Positions 36,161 to 48,138 are shown, numbered from the stretch's first letter. The stretch: 64,000 nt of DNA from Paulownia fortunei (GCA_019321725.1 CM033105.1:17019861-17083860), one strand, 5' to 3'. The notes: generated by a model from the letters alone, not told the origin. Made by a program: numbers and translations.

Positions 36161-36419
36161 GGGTGTAAGCTGTTGTTTTAAACAGGCATGCTCGAATATG
36201 TTGGCTTTCCAATCTAGCTGACAAATAGATGGAGAGTATAGTGATATATTGGAATGATGGATGATTGAGTAAGTTAATACAAATATACTTAGCATGTTTT
36301 ACTTGAGTTAATTTTGTGTCGAACAATAGTCTTTAATGCTATAATAACTGAGATAGAAGCATAAAGTTGATAATGATAAAATTCTTTCATTCGATGAAAT
36401 GAAATTACATCTCATACAG

Positions 36420-38940
36420 ACACGGGATGGATTAGAGCATCTCCATCCTCACCTACTTGAGATTTATTCTCTAGATTCTCTACAAAGGACTCTAAAGCCC
36501 TATCATCTACTTCTCCCTCCTCTATTCTAACTAATTATTTAGGTATGTGAGTGGAAGGAGCAGAAACTGTCTGAGTAGGGGCAATTGGGGCTGAAGAATC
36601 CAATGTTGGTAAAACAGGGGCTGACTGAATAGCAACCTGCGTAGCTTCTGACCTTTGAGCTGAGCTGGATACTAGGGCCTCTTAGATAATATGAAGAGCC
36701 GCCTTGGTAGTGTATTCCCACCAGGGGTCTTATGGTCCAGCTCACCCATAAAGCCTTGCTCCTTAGTTTGCTCTCTGGCATATTGAAATCCATAGTATAG
36801 TATTTTAATGCTACTGGAGCAAGTTTAGCCAGATAGGCTTTGGACTTCATGAAGCTGGATTGGATCTCGCAGCAGTAGATCTATAGAAATTCTCGTCCAT
36901 TTGAGGAACCAAGATAGCCATAATGACCATCTTTAACTTCTTTGTCATAGCTTGCTCTCAGCCCTTGATCATGGCCGAGCTGGTGATCCTCTGTCCTGAG
37001 CTTAAATTCCTTCTCTTGTACTGATAGCATAAGGCGGTAGTTTTCATCTTCAATAGCTTTGTATTTAGTCTCCAGCTCAGAGATTTAAGATTCGCATGAG
37101 GCCTTTTTGGTTGCGGTCAGTTCAGTCTTCTTCTCAAGGAGGGCCAGATCATGCTTTTGTTGCTTGATGGTTGCTCTTGCAATCATTAATTCTTATTTCA
37201 AGGAAAAAATTTCAACCACAATAGTGGAAGAAGGAGTTCTAGCTTCCCATTTAGACAGAAGCTCGGCAAGCATCATGGTTGTCTAACAATGATATATACA
37301 ATCAGAGAAGAATGCATTCTTAGCTTAAGTTCGACAGAAAATCTACTATAGACATATCTTGGAATGGTGAAGAGTTACGTAGTTCAATTTTTGGGAATTA
37401 GTCAATTGACTAATAATCTCTATGTCTCAAGGAGGAACAAAGTTTTTTAAATGAGAAGGAAAGATAGTCCCATCTTTATTTTCTAGAACAGATTGAAGAG
37501 AAACAATCCTCCCTGATGCAGAAGCGGCTCTGGTGGTTTTTGGTTTTTTGGAAAAGTGAGATTTTGAAGCCTTCTCAAGCATGGGCCTTTTGCCTTTATC
37601 CAAACGGCTCACTACTGGAGTAGAATGATGTGGCCAGTTCAATTTAGCCTCTAGGTCAGCCGCACTAAGAGGTGGCGGGGTACTCAGAGCGGAATCCCCT
37701 GTAGGCCAAGAATTGAGTGGAAGGGTTTGATCGGGAGCAGCTACAGCCAGAGCTGATGAGGAGCCAATAGGGTTAGTAGACGGATGAGCAAATGATAGAT
37801 TTGTATCTGGTTGAGTAGTTGTGGTTTCTTATTGATCCTCTAGATCGTACAACATCTCGCCAAAGTATGGATCTGCATGTAATAGAAATATTAAGTAGTT
37901 GAGTAAGAGAATAAAAAATAAAACACAACAAAAAAGTGGTGTACTTAATGGTTAAGGAAGATTAACTCTGAGTGGGCTCAGCCCAAAATAATACAAAAGA
38001 GAGAAAGATTCTGTCAATTTAGTAACATCAAAAAACTTTTCATTAAGCTCAAAAAAAGCCTCATAAAAGTTTGAGGACGAGCTCTTTTATCAATTTTGTC
38101 TTGCTTGGGGTCCTTCAAAACCCAGGTTGTAGAAAAACCCCACGGATGGGGGTTGGACACAAAAAAGTACCTAGTTTTCCAATTCTTTATGGAAGAAAGA
38201 GCTCCAGCTAAAAACCTTTTGTGCCCCAAGAAGTGAGATAGAATTAGCCAGGACCTAAAGTTCGGACCGGGTAATAAAAATGAAAGAGATCGACTGAAGG
38301 CTCTGCTTTATTATAGGCAACCACCATGGCAAAGTTGGCCATTGTGCAAAAAGCATTGGGGATAAATTGGTTTAAAAGGACCCTAAATTTGGAAGAAATA
38401 TCAATGAAGAGCTAAGGGATTGGAAAATGAAGACCAACCTCTAGCTAATCTACAAAGAAAGTTAGAAAACTAGGAGGAGGTAAATCTGGTCTCTTATCAG
38501 GACGTGGCTCTAGAAAGACAAAATCATTGGGGATGCTAAAATTGAAGCGTATTTGCTCCAAGATTTGACAGGACACCTTAGAAGGAAAGGGATCTGGAGA
38601 AGGCAAAGTATAGGGCAGAGCAGTTATTGTTACCGTTTTAGCCACTAGAATATGGGCTTAGAAAGAGGATTTAAGGGTTCAGCTAAAGTAGTGGATGTAC
38701 TGGGATGAATTTCTTCATATACAGTAAGTTGTCAATGGGTTCATCCCTAAGAGCTAGAGGGTGTCTGACTGGTTGTTCAGCTTTGGTGTCGGGGCATGGA
38801 GAATCTATAGAAATAGAGCATTCCCTAGATTGATCGAAAGAAGAATTAGGGGGACTATTCTTGGATCCCATGGAAGGGGATGAGGAGATTAGTAAACCCT
38901 CTATTGAACTTACAAATCTAGTATCATCTAGATTAGACAT
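36420..38940 (-). pseudogene. Antisense ORF of the Tat element
   Basis: On the strand opposite gag-pol, separate frames read in order: 38683-38940 (MSNLDDTRFVSS, Ser/Pro-rich start), 38445-38645 (ending LPPPSFLTFFVD), 38014-38229 (with WKTRYFFVSNPHPWGFSTTW), 37427-37642 (Lys-rich, KGKRPMLEKASKSHFSKK) and 36539-36850. The second and third carry wording typical of the plant transposon-associated protein encoded antisense in Tat elements (an L/P-rich start, then W-K-x-R-(Y/F)-FFV and W-x-F-x-x-x-W). The frames are separated by stops. Its function in active elements is unknown. Confidence 0.6.
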
Positions 38941-39576
38941 GTCTGAAGTTTGAAAAAGTTGAGCAAGGGATTAAGAGAAAAAAATCTTAAAAAGAAAAGA
39001 AAAAGAGAAATTTCTATGAAACCAACAGAAAACCTAAAGGGGAGGTGATTATACAATTGCAAAATTAAAAGAAAAGGTATAGATTTGTACCCATGTAGTC
39101 GAAGAAAAGAAAAAGATGATGGAGATAATAAGAAGAGAAGACTGAAGATGGCCGAAAATCGATGACTGGAAGCTCATCGCAAAAAACTAGGGTTTGTTGT
39201 ATATAAAAATCGAAATGCAAAGAATGTAGGGGTGATGAAAAAGAAGACCTTTATATGATTTAGAATGAAGTTGAAAAGATATTTTGATTGGTACTGTAGA
39301 CGCATGCTACACGTGTAAGGACCAGATCAACTTATTTATGGAATAGACAAATATAGTTGTAGATGATGAACGCATGTATGGATGGATTTAGTTGGGTGGT
39401 TGAAGCAATTGTTACTTTTTGCATATTCAAATTAAGCACAGGATTTCACGCATCAGAATAAGCGGAATTATGGGGCATGCCACATTTAATACGGAAAGGA
39501 TAGATAATGATGGTTACTGTAGAAGAGTCATTCTTGCTCACATTCATGTGTTGTTACTTTCATTAATCAATAACAG

Positions 39577-39670
39577 AATAGGAGGACTAGTTGATGTGGT
39601 TCGGAAAAGACCACATACTTAATGGGCCTTTTAGGCTATAATTCAATTAAGGTTTTCATTAGTTTCATCA
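39577..39670 (+). repeat. Polypurine tract and 79-base remnant 3' LTR
   Basis: The polypurine tract AATAGGAGGACTAG (39577-39590) is followed by 39592-39643, which matches the first 52 bases of the 5' LTR, and then by ATTCAATTAAGGTTTTC...TTCATCA, which matches the last part of the 5' LTR (from about 30261). Some 600 bases in between are gone. CTTAA follows at 39671-39675. Confidence 0.85.
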
Positions 39671-39740
39671 CTTAACATACTTAGTAACAACTTTTGGCAT
39701 TATTACTTAATTTATTGACACTTTCTTCTTGTAGTAGTTT
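39671..39740. mobile_element. Right end of the CACTA-like element
   Basis: Continues the sequence interrupted at 29599 and ends in TTCTTCTTGTAGTA, an inverted CACTA-type terminus with a mutated last base. Confidence 0.35.
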
Positions 39741-39865
39741 GGATTAAGGCATATGCACAATATCCTGGAAAAAATCTAAAGCCTAAAATGTCATGACTAA
39801 ACCATGCAATATTCTATGTTTACTGCTTGGAGATTTCCACAATCAACTTCAAGTATGATGGTATT

Positions 39866-40120
39866 AAAGCATGTTAAAATTATAATATTCTATACTTGAT
39901 ATATATATATATGTAAAGCATGTTAAAATTGTAATATTCTATATTTGTTAAATATATATAAAGCATGTTAAAATTTTAATATTCTATATTTGTTAAATAT
40001 ATATAAAGCATGTTAAAATTTTAATATTCTATATTTGTTAGTCTCTCGATACACACAATTATATATATATATATATAAAGCATGTTATATATATAATTTT
40101 AACATGCTTTATATATATAG
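39866..40120. repeat. AT-rich tandem repeat with an inverted unit
   Basis: Four direct units starting AAAGCATGTTAAAATT at 39866, 39915, 39960 and 40005 (period 45-49 bases). After an (AT)n stretch comes an inverted copy, AATTTTAACATGCTTT at 40095-40110, facing AAAGCATGTT at 40076-40085. The pair can form a cruciform or hairpin. Confidence 0.85.
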
Positions 40121-40484
40121 TGATTGGTATACGGTAATGAATTGGTTGATTTCAAATCCTAGATATAATTAACCATAGGGAATCCTCATTCTTTAGAGAA
40201 TTCTAATTCACATCCTCATTCCAGTTCTCATTCACAAAAGTAAAAATTAACCATTCTACCCTTCCTATGTGGGTTTGGCTATTACCAATAGATTGAAAAT
40301 AAATTATTTTTTTAATATTATTAAGATAATAGATATTAAAGCTCTTACATTATAAGGTTTATATCTAAATATTTGTTTTAAATATGTATAACATATATTC
40401 ATGTATGTGCACCCATACACACATATAAATATGTATATGAAAATACATATTTAAATTATATAATAAATTAATTTTATATATAAA

Positions 40485-40992
40485 GCAGTTAAATATTTAT
40501 TACCCTGAGGTGGATGATATTCCTCATGTTAGGTGGACTCCTATCCAAGAGATGAGTTGGATCTTCCTCTAGGGATTGAGTTTCTACAAACAACTCCTAC
40601 TTGTAAGCTACTTCTCATTCCCTACTAGCAAGCAACTCCTTGAGGTGGGTTCCCTATTTACAGCATGAACAGACCGTTAGGGGGTTCGGGGAATGTCTCG
40701 GGAAAACTCCTCCAATGCTTAAGTCAGCAAGTGTCTTAGAGAACAAAACTGAACTTAAGATAGATATTCAGTAAGATGAATTACGTACCTTATAAATGTG
40801 TATGAGGGCGGTATTTATACCTACTTGTTTGGGACATGGGTTTTATGGGCCTTTGATATAATTTAAATCTCATGGGCATGTGTGCTTTGTTAGGCTAGTG
40901 TTTGATATCTTTAGACTGGTTGGGCCTCTTACATGACTTGGGCATCTTGGGCCTAAATGTCTGGTTGGCCTGAGCTTGAATTATGCCCATCA
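40485..40992 (-). repeat. 3' LTR of a pol-less Tat element
   Basis: About 508 bases, matching 47646-48138. On the minus strand it starts TGATGGGCATAATTCAAGC, preceded by a purine-rich GAGTTAGGAGGCTGTA tract (40993-41008). The left terminus is blurred by an indel. Confidence 0.8.
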
Positions 40993-41008
40993 TACAGCCT
41001 CCTAACTC

Positions 41009-41450
41009 CAGGCGTACTGACGACTTGGAAGTTGATTGAGAGTTAAGAGTCTACTTTGGAAAGTGAGAAATTCAAGTGAGCATCAAGGATTATGCCATTT
41101 TGTTCGCGCAACTATGCATCGATAATAAAGGTAGAACATACTTGTTTTTTGTTTGTGTGGTTATATCTCAACAGCACAGTCGAGGTATTTGAGCATGCGA
41201 TGAGGAGATATGTCGTTTTGCCTGAGAGGTTGCACGTTAATGCCTGGGCGAAACTTGTTCATCCTACAAAGGAGTAGTGGTAATGAAGATCTCATATCTC
41301 AATAGGGAGGAGCAATTTTGTTCATGTTGTCATAGTTGTAATTTCAATCATTTGTTCTCATGTCTTTCTTCCCCATATTTTCTATTATTTTTTTATGAAT
41401 GCATCAGCAAGAGTTGCATGGGCGAAGAGTGGTTGTTTAAGTGAGAGAGT
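41009..41450 (+). other. 3' internal region of the pol-less Tat element
   Basis: A short plus frame (41092-41277) containing FEHAMRRYVVLPERLHVNAW may be part of the opposite-strand ORF, but I do not recognise it. Otherwise no feature. The last five bases, AGAGT, are the left copy of the solo-LTR target duplication. Confidence 0.35.
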
Positions 41451-43066
41451 TGATAAGTGCATATTTTGACATATTTTTATATCAAATCCTTTATACTTTT
41501 CTTGCTTTATTCTTGTTAATATTCTTGTTTTATTAATGTTTTGTGTTAGGGAGTAAATGGAAGCATGTTTTCAGACTTGTGCAGTTTTTGTAATTTGAGC
41601 ATAACTTCATGATCAAAAGCTCTATGGACCTGAACCTTGTTTCATTTGAAAGCCAAGAGATAGAGGTACAACTTTTATATTGGAGGCTCAGCCCAATTCA
41701 GTCTTGATGATAGCATAAAATTCATCCAAGTAATTACACAAAATGGATCACCAAAATTCAGATCAGAGTTCAGCCCAGTATTGACTTATTTTACCAATTC
41801 GGTTATATATCTTGAGCCCAAATTTATTTTGGTCTGAAATTCGGATATGTTATACCCAAGAGGTAAATAAACAAGTTTGATGAAGACAAGATGGTGTGAA
41901 AATGTGTCTAAATAGTAAAAACATAGGCTGCAAGTTGCTGCTGATGTTACAGGGCGGCTCTTGGACATGACTCGGTAATTTGACCATATCTCCTTTATCC
42001 GATCACCAAATTTGATAAAAGATATATGAAAATATATCAGCGTTGAAAGATCTACAATTTTTATTCTTTATGTATCTTCAAACTCTAGCTGTATCTGATC
42101 GAAAAATGTGATTCAATTCAGTGGTTGAGAAATTTGTGTAACAACTTACCAACTCTTGGCAACTAGCATACCACTTGATTAACCCCTCCATTATTTATTT
42201 GGCCTCTAGCTTACTCCAAGTACTATAAATAGGCCATGTATTCAACTTGTAAGAGGAGGGGGTAGAGGGTTTCTTTAGACTAAGTTATCTAGTTTGTATG
42301 CTTTCTAGTATTGTAAGTTTTCTATTAGTAATAGAAATGCATTCTCTAGTTTCTCTTATATTTTTAGTCTTTGTTACTTTTATTATGTCTTTCTAAATTT
42401 CATTTTGCTGAGGAAAAAGGGTGAATCTCTTGATGGAGGAAGAGAAATGGTTATAAGGGTAGAAATTATTTAAGTATGTTGTATTATTATTATTATTTTT
42501 GATCTAAACCCTACTTATTTTTGTGATGATTCTTGATTTATGTATCTCCAATGGCACAACAAATACTTGGGTTCATTTAGCTTATTGTACGGTTTTACCC
42601 CACCGACTGCTAATGTGAAACCTTGATTTGTTGTTGACGAAGGAGTATATAAATGCTTGATCCCATAAATAAGTGTTGGCGTTAAGAGATAATTTGCAAT
42701 AGTAAGACAATATCATGATTACCTTATTGCATGAGTTACTTGATAATATCTTCCCATTGGAACCTTCATTATGTATGGATTCCAATTGTGGCAATTAATA
42801 GAGGTAAAAAGAATAAATAACCATTTATCTATCCAAAACTCAAGAGTGGATCCCTAATCCTCAGTACTTTTATTACTTCGGTTTTTTTTCTTTAGCTACA
42901 TCATACATTAATTGTTCATATATTTTTGATTCAGATAAACTCCATCTTTTTATAAATATAAACTTGAATTGTTCAAACAACTTCCCTGTTGATCGACCTC
43001 GGACTCACGAGAAATTTATTACTTACTACAACCTGCACTTGGATTTGCAACCTTAAAGTTGTAGCA
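41451..43066 (+). mobile_element. Solo Athila LTR (family A)
   Basis: A complete 1616-base LTR, TGATAAGTGCATATTTTGAC...CTTAAAGTTGTAGCA, with no internal sequence on either side. A perfect target duplication AGAGT lies at 41446-41450 and 43067-43071. A TATA box CTATAAATAGG is at 42223-42233. It is the product of recombination between the two LTRs of a former full element of the same family as 12789-23807. Confidence 0.95.
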
Positions 43067-43071
43067 AGAGT

Positions 43072-45454
43072 CGTTAGCAGCACCGCACGAGAGTGGGCTT
43101 CTATTCTGGCGAGGATAGCTGCCTTGCTCGGTTTCTTTTTCTCAGGCTGAGGCGAGCCTCGACTAGTCTTCTTATTCCCGACTGAGGTGAGGATGCCTCG
43201 GTCGGCTCCTTCCCGACCAGCTTCATTATTTTGATTGAGGCATTAATGCATTGGCCAATTTGCTTAACCCGCTATGGCTCGCCTAGGCTAGCTTTTCTCC
43301 CCGTTGGAGTATTTATGACTGGTTTGTTCTATCCTTGGATGTTTGGGTATTTCCTTTGCTTATGGGAGAATTAACGAGTTAACAGAGTTCAGACTAATTT
43401 ATCTTTGTTCATTCTCCTTTCTCATCTTTCTCTATGCATAACTTAGTTAAAAATATACATTCCAGTTAGTAACTTAAGAGAGTTTTTCCTAGACTAAAGG
43501 AAGTGCTTCTGAGGTGACTTTGTTGTCTAACGGATTTGCTATAGTGCGAAACTTTAAGGTCTCAAGGTGAAAGTTAGCAATGCTATTTCTACCTCTACGA
43601 AACCTATGATGTATAGAGTTAGATTTTCTATTTTTGTATACAAAGCTATTTTCTCGTAGCAGCATGTTGTAGCTTTCCCCGGATATGTTATTTAGGCTAA
43701 GTCATCTTCAGGGACGCGAGAGTTAATGCTAGATGAGTCTCTTCAAGCAGGGCTTAGTGTTGTGCCTAGGATAGCAGTGAGCCAATGTTTACAGAACTGT
43801 ATACCCAGTATTGTGTAACGCCATTTCTTACAGGACTGTGTGCCTAGGTCAGCATAGAGCTATTGCTATGGAACTGTATGTTGTTCCTGCTCGCCTACTT
43901 TCTTATCTTTCTTTGTGAGTAGATTCTCTACTTCTACTCATCCTTTTCTGGTAGAGGTTGTTCTGGCTCTTGGCTCTAACTCATATATGTGTTTTGAGGG
44001 ATTCCTCCATTGCTCAAGAGAATTAGGCCTTCATATGGATATGAATAGTGTTTTTTCCCTCTTCATGGCGACAAGGGTTGTTGGAGAGTTATACTTCCAT
44101 TTCTCCCTAATCCAGGATGTAGATTCCTAAAGGGTATAGCTTTCTCTCTTGGTCCTTAGAAAAATAAATTCTTATACGTTAAAGATAAAGATTAGGGGTT
44201 TCCTTCACGATACTTCTTCCATAACTGCTTCTCCTCGCAACATGCACATTGAGCTCATGAAGCGTATAACTACTGCATTATTCAACCAGTTCTTTGATGC
44301 CAATGCTTTGTGCCTGGCTGCTATTTGAATGCTTTACTTTCATCATCATACTTTGATTGCTTTGATTTGGCGTATTTGTTTCTCATATTTGCTTGCTTAT
44401 TCTTTCAGTAAAGAAGTTGGATGTGGCTATTAAGGCTCATGAGAATAAGGTACGTGAGTTTGATGGTGGATATGTATAATCTCCTTCAGGGTAGATGATG
44501 GCAATAGGCATTCTCCACCTAAACACACAAGTATAGAGCATGGATCCTCATTGCACCAGTCGAGTGCGAAGTCAACTGCTGATTGACGAAGCCTCTACCT
44601 ATCCCTGTGTTAGGCAAGAGGTTGAGGGATAAGGTGGATGATACTCATCCCAGGGGCAACGCTGGTATAGGAGTGTTCTTTTTCTGCATTAATTGCCCTA
44701 TGAGAAGATTCAGTCCATGTGGGACACCTTGGAGAGGTCTCTAAGTTGGCATAAGATTAGGGGCATCATTAGTGAGAATAACATCATTCATCTTGATCAC
44801 CTGCCTCTTTCTGACTTGGATGCCTTGGTAGTGAGCAACTTGGCCTGAGGAAGTGACTTGATGTATCACCTTCGCTTTATGTATGATTTAACTACTTCAA
44901 CTGAATTCTTTGTCTTTCTTATTTCTAGCTCTTACGATGGCTTCTATGATCAGTCGTTATGCTGCCCAATTTAAGGAATCAGTAGTTTGAAGTTGCCGTA
45001 AGGAAGAGCTCTACGAAGGTCGCCTAAGAAGGGTGAGGCATCTTAAGCTGGATAAGCGCCAGGAGTAGTTGTAAAATCCCCAAGTGTGTGTGCAAGAGAT
45101 GGAGCCCCACAGAGCGATAAAGCCAAATGTGCATCCAAAGATTTAGCTTAGGAGTTGATAGCTTGGAACTTTATTTTCTATATTCTCTTTTCCCCCATTG
45201 TTCAGGAGTGACATTTTATTTTCCCTAGAGATATGTTGAATAATTTTTTTTGCTTCCTGCATATGAGATGTTTTCATTGGCTCAATATGACATGCACATT
45301 TACTACTACTATCCTATTTTTTGATTGATGATGTGAGTGATTAAGATTTTTTGCCTTATGTGTTTTATCTTGTATCTCCGTGTGTGTTACAATTTTTGCG
45401 AGACTAAGTTGCCTCCAAGAGAGTTGATGTTAACTTGAGATAATGTTACACCTT
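43072..45454 (+). pseudogene. Opposite-strand ORF region of the Tat element
   Basis: Lies on the strand opposite the element's gag. The clearest piece is 43915-44130, with FLHCSRELGLHMDMNSVFSLF and GELYFHFSLIQ, wording I associate with the antisense transposon protein of Tat elements. The remaining frames are short and interrupted. A first small array of the GTGCCTAGG..AGCCAT..GGACTGT repeat lies at about 43745-43885. Confidence 0.45.
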
Positions 45455-45770
45455 CACAGGCAGGGCTTAGTGATGTGCCTAGGTTGGCATTAAGCCAACG
45501 CTTATGGGACTGTATGGCTAGGATGGTTCAGAGCCATCGCTTATGGGTCTATGTGCCCAGGATGGTGCAAAGCTATCGCTTACGAGTTTGTATGCCCGTG
45601 ATATCATGGAGTTATTGCTTATGGGACTGTCAGGTGCCCAGGTTGTACAAGGAGCCATCGCTTATGGGACTGTCAGATGCCCAGGATGTGCACGAAGCCA
45701 TCGCTTATAGGACTATCATGTGCCCGGGATGGCACAGAGCCATCGTTTATGGGACTATGTGTTATTTTTG
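45455..45770. repeat. Tandem repeat array of the pol-less Tat element
   Basis: Six units of about 50 bases: TGCCCAGGATGG..CAGAGCCATCGCTTATGGGACTGT. A shorter degenerate array of the same motif lies at 43745-43885, about 1.6 kb away. The plus frame 45475-45783 that stays open across it is repeat-derived, not a gene. Confidence 0.85.
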
Positions 45771-46050
45771 TCTTTCTACTTAATGACCGATTTTCTTTGA
45801 GCTCTGAGTATTTTAAGCTCCGTACATGCATGATATGATTTAATATCAATGATGGTCATAGTAAAATGAAAATATAAGCAGTAACGGACTTAGACAAATA
45901 ACTTCATAATCAAGATAAAATATAAATCTCCCATAATACAATGCATAGGCTGAAAATATAGTAAAAGACTTGGGCAAATTTTCAAAAGTAATAAATGGGG
46001 AAGCACGTGCGCCCTCAGGGCTCGTTGTTGCTCTCTCATGGGCACTTTTC
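45771..46050 (-). other. Spacer between array and protease remnant
   Basis: AT-rich, no frame. This is where RT, RNase H and integrase would lie in a complete element. Confidence 0.4.
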
Positions 46051-47619
46051 CCTCTTTAGGGTGGTAATATAATACTCTCTGACAGCCTGTATGTCTCCCA
46101 AAACTTCTCCTATACTATTAGTTATTGGGGACTTGACCTTCATGTGAACAAGTAGAGGTCATTGCTCGGAATTGGTTGAGGTTAAGTCTTCCCAATATCA
46201 TGTTGTAAGCAGATGGGGGTCTTTACTATCAAAAATCTTATCAATCTGGTGACTTGATGACATCTATATATTCTCATTCTAAGTGGAAACACTATTTTTT
46301 TGCAAGTTCGTTCACTGTTTCCCTAATGAAGCCTACAAAGAGAGAATTTACTGGTACTAGCTCGGCTTGATCTACCTTTAATTTCTGGAAAGCATGATAG
46401 AAGATGATGTCTACAACACTCTTTCCATCTACCAGCATTCTCTTTTTAAGGACTTTGGCTAGCATTACGGAGATGACGATGGCATCAGCATGGTGCTCAA
46501 TTGCCTGTTCTCCAAGTGTTATCTTTACACTCTTCTCTAGAATGTGAAGAATTTGTCTAATACCAGGAGGGACTTGGGCACTACGCTCTGCCTTCTTCTT
46601 CTTATATGCCCTGAGTGCACTTCTAACATCCCTGTCTGATGTTATTCTCGTTTTGGGTCTTCTCTCAGCTTTCTGGAAGGATTAATGATTCCTCATCACT
46701 GAGCCATCAATAGAGCTTCTACGAGGGGAGTGTTCATAGGATATAATGGCGATAGCCAAATATAGTCTAACGTCTCTCTATCCTCAGTAGTTGGCGTAAA
46801 TCTTCTAAATTATCTCAATAATCTCACTTGATTTAGATTATAACTTATGAATGTGTTACGCCCATCGTCTAAAGAGATGTGTTCCTAGTCTTGTGCATAA
46901 TTCTACTGCCCGAGTCTCCTTGGATGATTTCCATAACTTTTATTCCAAAAAAGATGGCCATCGCTGGGATTTTTCTCTAGCGAGGGATCAAGATAATCCT
47001 TGCTTCGTCAAGGTCAAGTCATCATGGTGACTTTCTGCTCACAGGGCTATAGTCTTTGCCATTACTCTTGCTAGGGTGTCTTTCAATGAGGGGTCTTTAT
47101 AATATCAACTTTCAGCTGGTGGTCCTTCATCCCGAGCTCTTTGTTCAAGAGGAGTGGATTCTAGTGGATTAGCCTTTGTAAATCGTTGTGGTTGAACCTT
47201 TAAGACTAGTGAGGGTCGTCTCTTCTTTCTTTTTCCTTACCTCCTCCTTCTTGGACTCTACATTCTCTACTTGGCTTGAGCGTGAGGGTTGAGGAGAATG
47301 ACTGTTTGAGTGATGTACTGCATGTTAAATCATTGCTCTAGGCGCAGCTTGGCAAAAACATCCTTGAGTAAGGCCTGCTTGTGGTGCTTTCTACTTGAAC
47401 TACGTTAGGATTGGTCTTACTAAGTGTCCTTTAGCTAGGACTTATTATTCTGGTATTGCGGGAGCTCGCTGGGGCGAATGCTTCTCGACTGCTGGTGGGG
47501 ATGCTTCTGGAACCACTGATCTACTTCGATCCCATTGACCTTATGCTCCTAGTACGCTTTATGAATGCTTTTACTGTGTCTTTGGAACGAGTTTGCATTC
47601 TCAATGCTACAACAAGGAT
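46051..47619 (-). pseudogene. Tat gag-protease remnant
   Basis: Minus-strand fragments. At about 46440-46270 the protease catalytic loop is MLVDGKSVVDIIFYHAFQKLK (a D-G-G-S-S-type loop decayed to DGKSV), followed by VDQAELVPVNSLFVGFIRETVNE. Upstream there is RRFTPTTEDRE and PSRKLREDPKRE, then basic residues before the protease. The stretch nearest the primer site is degenerate gag. Many stops and frame changes. Confidence 0.65.
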
Positions 47620-47637
47620 TTCTCACAAACGGCACTA
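47620..47637 (-). other. Primer-binding site of the Tat element
   Basis: Minus-strand TAGTGCCGTTTGTGAGAA, a decayed version of the TGGCGCCGTCTGTGGGAA primer site of Tat elements, located 8 bases inside the 5' LTR. Confidence 0.6.
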
Positions 47638-47645
47638 GAATCATG

Positions 47646-48138
47646 TGAGTAAATACTCATTACCCTAAGGTGGATGGATAATCCTCATGTTGAGATGGAC
47701 TCTTCTCCAATAGATGAGCTGGATCTTCCTCTAGGAATTGAGCTTCTGCGAGTAGCTACTACCTGCAAGCTACTCTTCATTCCCTACTAGCAAGCAGCTC
47801 CTTGAGGTGAGTTCCCTACCTGCAACATGAATAAATCGTTGGGAGATCCTTGAGATTGTCCCGTGAAAACCCTTTCGATGCTTAAGTCACCAAGTGTCTA
47901 AGAAAACAAAACTGAACTTAAGAAAGATATTCAGTAAGATGAATTGTCTTCCTTGTAAATGTGTGGGATGAGGATATTTATACCTACTTGTTTGGAACAT
48001 GGGTTTTTGATATAATTTAAGTTTCGTGGGCCTGTGTGACTCATCAGACTAGTGTTTGATGTCTTTGGACCACTTAAACCTCTTACGTAACTTGGGTCTG
48101 AATGTTAGATTGGGCTAAAATTGAATTATGGGGCATCA
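47646..48138 (-). repeat. 5' LTR of the pol-less Tat element
   Basis: About 493 bases. Matches 40485-40992 over its whole length with many substitutions. On the minus strand it begins TGATGCCCC and ends GTATTTACTCA. Confidence 0.8.

Larger units (their letters stand above)
29600..39670 (+). mobile_element. Tat-type Ty3/gypsy element with antisense ORF
   Basis: Ten-kilobase element: 5' LTR, primer site, gag (30445-31560), protease (32100-32460), RT (32603-33517), RNase H (33520-34060), a second archaeal-type RNase H (34080-34460), integrase (34621-35600), tandem repeats (35625-36160), a minus-strand ORF region (36420-38940), polypurine tract (39577-39590) and a 79-base remnant 3' LTR. A perfect CTTAA duplication frames it. 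Two RNase H domains and an antisense 3' ORF are hallmarks of the Tat lineage (Ogre/Retand group). Every domain contains stops, so it is inactive. Confidence 0.9.
40485..48138 (-). mobile_element. Non-autonomous Tat-type element (gag-protease only)
   Basis: Order on the minus strand: 5' LTR 47646-48138, primer site 47620-47637, gag-protease remnants 47600-46050, then directly the tandem array 45455-45770, an opposite-strand ORF region 43072-45070, polypurine tract and 3' LTR. RT, RNase H and integrase are absent. A solo LTR of another family sits inside at 41451-43066. Target duplications could not be identified. Confidence 0.75.

Noticed and set aside
35254..36326. Minus-strand frames of 82-124 codons
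   Set aside because: Shadows of the Tat integrase and of the 57-base tandem repeat.
45475..45783. 102-codon plus-strand frame
   Set aside because: Lies entirely on the 50-base tandem array; the peptide repeats with the DNA.
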